Shown piece after piece: positions 4,344-6,709 of a stretch of DNA of 6,709 bases (position 1 is its first letter; each line of letters starts with the position of its first letter). Origin of the DNA: Bacteroidetes bacterium UBA7692 (GTDB lineage: Bacteria > Bacteroidota > Bacteroidia > Chitinophagales > LD1). A program made the position numbers and the translations under genes. The DNA lies in assembly GCA_002482725.1 (NCBI GenBank), contig DLGO01000145.1:1-6709 (forward strand), written 5' to 3'. The notes below the pieces were generated by a model. The model did no database searches. It saw nothing but the letters and a program-made list of their open reading frames with translations, and was not told where the DNA came from.

Positions 4344-6709
4344 CTATTGTTTGTTTTTCTTCTTTCCGCCGCTCAAAAACGCATCGTCAAAGTCAATTAA
4401 TATCGAGCCATACAGCATCCTGCCTATGCCCGGACCGCCGTATGTCTGGAAGTTGCGCTGAGATACCAGGTTCGATCCGCCAAACTTGAATGTAGTATGC
4501 AGTTTCTGTACATTCCAGCTTATCTGTGCATCCAGCATAGAGTAGGTTGGTATTTTTCCGGTAAACTGTGGCGATCCTTCAAAGATGAATCCTTGTATCC
4601 ATTTGTAGTTAACATTAAATCCAAAGCCTTTCTGGTTGCCGATCTTAATGTCGTTACCGCTGAATCCTACGTTGAATTTATTAGGTGGCGTATTGAATGC
4701 CGGTATGATTGAATCCTGTGAATTGCCCCTGTTCAATACATTCAGCGAGTAGTTTGCATTGAATGCAAAGTTTTTGATAAAGTAATAATTAACCCCTACG
4801 GATACGCCATAAGTCATCACCCTGTCCTGCGCATTGGCAGCTATACGGTATATCTGAAACTGCCTTACAGAGTTTGGCGTAAATCCGTTGTCTCCTTTAA
4901 ATGTAGCTCCCAGCTTATATCCCAAAAAGTCCTGGTACAGCGACAAGTACGCACTTGCATCTATGTACACTTTCTTAGCTATCAATCCCCTGTACCCTAC
5001 CTCAAATGTCTGCACACGCTCCGGTCTTACACCTTTTACTTTAAAGAAGTTCAATGTGTCTATTGCTGTCGTATTACCTCCCAGAGCCACATAGTTTCTC
5101 AGGTCATTTACCGATACTACAGAGTCTACACCATTCAGGTTCCCTACCAATATTGCACGGCCCACATTATAGTACAGGAACTGGTCCTGCAATGTCGGGT
5201 TCCGCACAGCCGAGGAGTAGGAAACGCGTATGGTATGCGTCTTATTGTAGGTGTATACCATCGATGCCGCTGGCGTTATTATCGGTTCAATATTGCCTTC
5301 TTTTGTCTTCCATGCAAAGTTCTGGTTCCTGTCAAAACGTACAGTTATCGTCGGTATAAACACGTGCTTTCCATTAGTCCCAAAATCAAACTTCCTCGTT
5401 GCGCTGAAGTAGAATCCTACCTCCCAGTTGCGTATTTTGTTGTAGGTGGAGTCCAGCACTATAAAGTTGCCATTTACATCTTCTACCCTTTTACCCAGGC
5501 TATCCAGCATGTATGTGCGGGTAAAGGTATCTGTAAACACAGTTCCTCTGGAGTTCGGGAAATACATCCTGAAGCTGGCACCGGTAGTCAGGTCAAACCA
5601 ACTTCTTTCTTCACCTTTCCTTTTTATGTTCCAGATATACTCTCCTTGCACATGCACCATTTTCGACTTGTCGTAAAAGCGCGTTCCACCCTGGTCAAAT
5701 GCCGTTCTTGAAGTCACTACATTTTTTATAGAGTCATAAGCCGCAGTTCCCGGGGTAAACCTTCCGGCATCTGCATAAGCCCTCGCCTCTGCGTGAAATT
5801 TCTCCAGCGAATCCCTGTTCATCGCTATCACATTATCTGCCACGCCGTATATAGAGTCCGGATTGGTAAACCATGCACTTGTCCCGTCTACAGGGTAGTC
5901 AGGGAACCCAGGCAACTGGTATATCCTTCCATTTCCTGAATTGATAATATTATCACCCCAGTATTTGTTATACAGGGCAAACCAGCTTGCATCGCTTTTG
6001 TTGGCCTCCTGAATTTTATATGCAGTAAACACTGCATCGTAGCTATTTCCTGCATTCTCCGCAGTCATATAAGCACGCAGGTAAAACTTATCTGCCTGGC
6101 TAATTTCTGCCCTCACCTGGTGTATCTGCAGGTTCTTCAGGCTATACCTGTTATCCCCTTGGTACACCGTGGTTCCGTAGCCGAAGTTGTACCCTACCGA
6201 TGCTTCTATCTTGTCATTTATCTTATAGTGCAGGGCAGTATTTGCTTTTATGTTGCTAATGTTATAATCCACCAGATCTTTCTCCTGATATCCAGTGCGG
6301 AACACCTGCCCGAAGCCATAGCTCGAAAAGCTTTTTTGCCTTTCAAATGAGCTTGGTGTTTGCAGCTCATCGCCATACCTGTTCACAGCATCGTATCCAC
6401 CAAAGTTATCCTCCGGCTGTGTTGAGTTAGCCGACTGCGAACGGCTGTAGTTGTCTGCATTCCAGTCATAAGCGCGCAGGTAACTGCCGTTGATTTTAAA
6501 GGCAAATTTGTCTACACCTTTCTTGTTTTTAAATGCCTTTGCATAGCGTATAGCGCCCTCAAAAAGATTGCGCTCCGCTCCTTTCAAAAACATCGTTAAG
6601 CCTTGGTAGTAAAAAGGGTTCTTTGTCTTCATGCTTAGTACACCGTTAAAGGCATTCGGCCCATATAGCGGCGAACTTGCGCCTACTATCAGGTCCACCT
6701 TTTGTATAT
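4344..6709 (-). CDS. TonB-dependent outer-membrane receptor, C-terminal part (5' end outside window)
   Basis: The reading frame stays open to the window edge, so the N-terminus is missing. About 788 codons are present. The first visible residues (IQKVDLIVGASSPLYGPNAF, then NGVLSMKTKNPF) match the end of a TonB plug domain, where other receptors have 'I-E-V-L-K-G-P-x-S-x-L-Y-G ... GGVINIxTK'. The rest is a long series of alternating aromatic and polar strands typical of the 22-stranded barrel, with a large loop region (about residues 240-345) and a TFEVGYRG...KKVYIDASAY segment at about 560-590, characteristic of Bacteroidota receptors. It would import a ligand such as a siderophore, cofactor or glycan fragment across the outer membrane with TonB-ExbBD energy; the ligand cannot be told. 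No SusD-like partner is visible downstream: the gene ends in a terminator. The last strand (YGSILIDF) is followed by a charged tail ending GGKKKNKQ. The missing part probably holds the signal peptide, the rest of the plug and perhaps a carboxypeptidase-regulatory-like domain. Confidence 0.93.
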   Translation of the reverse strand, partial: IQKVDLIVGASSPLYGPNAFNGVLSMKTKNPFYYQGLTMFLKGAERNLFEGAIRYAKAFKNKKGVDKFAFKINGSYLRAYDWNADNYSRSQSANSTQPEDNFGGYDAVNRYGDELQTPSSFERQKSFSSYGFGQVFRTGYQEKDLVDYNISNIKANTALHYKINDKIEASVGYNFGYGTTVYQGDNRYSLKNLQIHQVRAEISQADKFYLRAYMTAENAGNSYDAVFTAYKIQEANKSDASWFALYNKYWGDNIINSGNGRIYQLPGFPDYPVDGTSAWFTNPDSIYGVADNVIAMNRDSLEKFHAEARAYADAGRFTPGTAAYDSIKNVVTSRTAFDQGGTRFYDKSKMVHVQGEYIWNIKRKGEERSWFDLTTGASFRMYFPNSRGTVFTDTFTRTYMLDSLGKRVEDVNGNFIVLDSTYNKIRNWEVGFYFSATRKFDFGTNGKHVFIPTITVRFDRNQNFAWKTKEGNIEPIITPAASMVYTYNKTHTIRVSYSSAVRNPTLQDQFLYYNVGRAILVGNLNGVDSVVSVNDLRNYVALGGNTTAIDTLNFFKVKGVRPERVQTFEVGYRGLIAKKVYIDASAYLSLYQDFLGYKLGATFKGDNGFTPNSVRQFQIYRIAANAQDRVMTYGVSVGVNYYFIKNFAFNANYSLNVLNRGNSQDSIIPAFNTPPNKFNVGFSGNDIKIGNQKGFGFNVNYKWIQGFIFEGSPQFTGKIPTYSMLDAQISWNVQKLHTTFKFGGSNLVSQRNFQTYGGPGIGRMLYGSILIDFDDAFLSGGKKKNKQ

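Noticed and set aside
6696..6698. GTG as a start codon for a 784-residue TonB receptor protein.
   Set aside because: The frame continues upstream to the window edge (Ile-Gln-Lys before this Val), and the protein here begins in the middle of a plug domain, so the GTG is an internal valine codon.

Overview
The window looks like an ordinary chromosomal segment from a member of the Bacteroidota, plausibly Chitinophagaceae or a relative. This is inferred from several things: a TonB-dependent receptor of the large Bacteroidota type, general lack of strong Shine-Dalgarno sequences, a MurA of the 'PGGDKIGRRR' type, intermediate G+C content and free use of AUA isoleucine codons. No species can be named from the sequence alone.

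Layout from left to right: a 49-bp, almost perfectly palindromic hairpin (1-49), best read as a bidirectional terminator; purA (92-1378, + strand); then a tight minus-strand cluster that reads murA (4220-2913), a secreted AIM6/GDPD-like phosphodiesterase (2908-2108) and radC (2081-1383). purA and radC converge with only 4 bp between their stop codons. A 123-bp intergenic region (4221-4343) holds a Rho-independent terminator for the gene to its right and presumably the murA promoter. From 4344 to the window edge lies the C-terminal part of a TonB-dependent outer-membrane receptor on the minus strand; its N-terminus lies outside the window.

The genes do not form one pathway. purA is de novo AMP synthesis. 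murA starts peptidoglycan precursor synthesis and is close enough to the phosphodiesterase gene (4 bp, with a Shine-Dalgarno-like sequence inside the end of murA) to imply co-transcription. radC follows after 26 bp. The TonB receptor is a separate transcription unit closed by its own terminator.

I found no mobile element, CRISPR array, RNA gene or defence system, and no convincing new biological system. The most notable points are the Cys-to-Asp change in the MurA active-site loop, which predicts intrinsic fosfomycin insensitivity, the long palindrome in front of purA, and a secreted GDPD-like enzyme placed between murA and radC.
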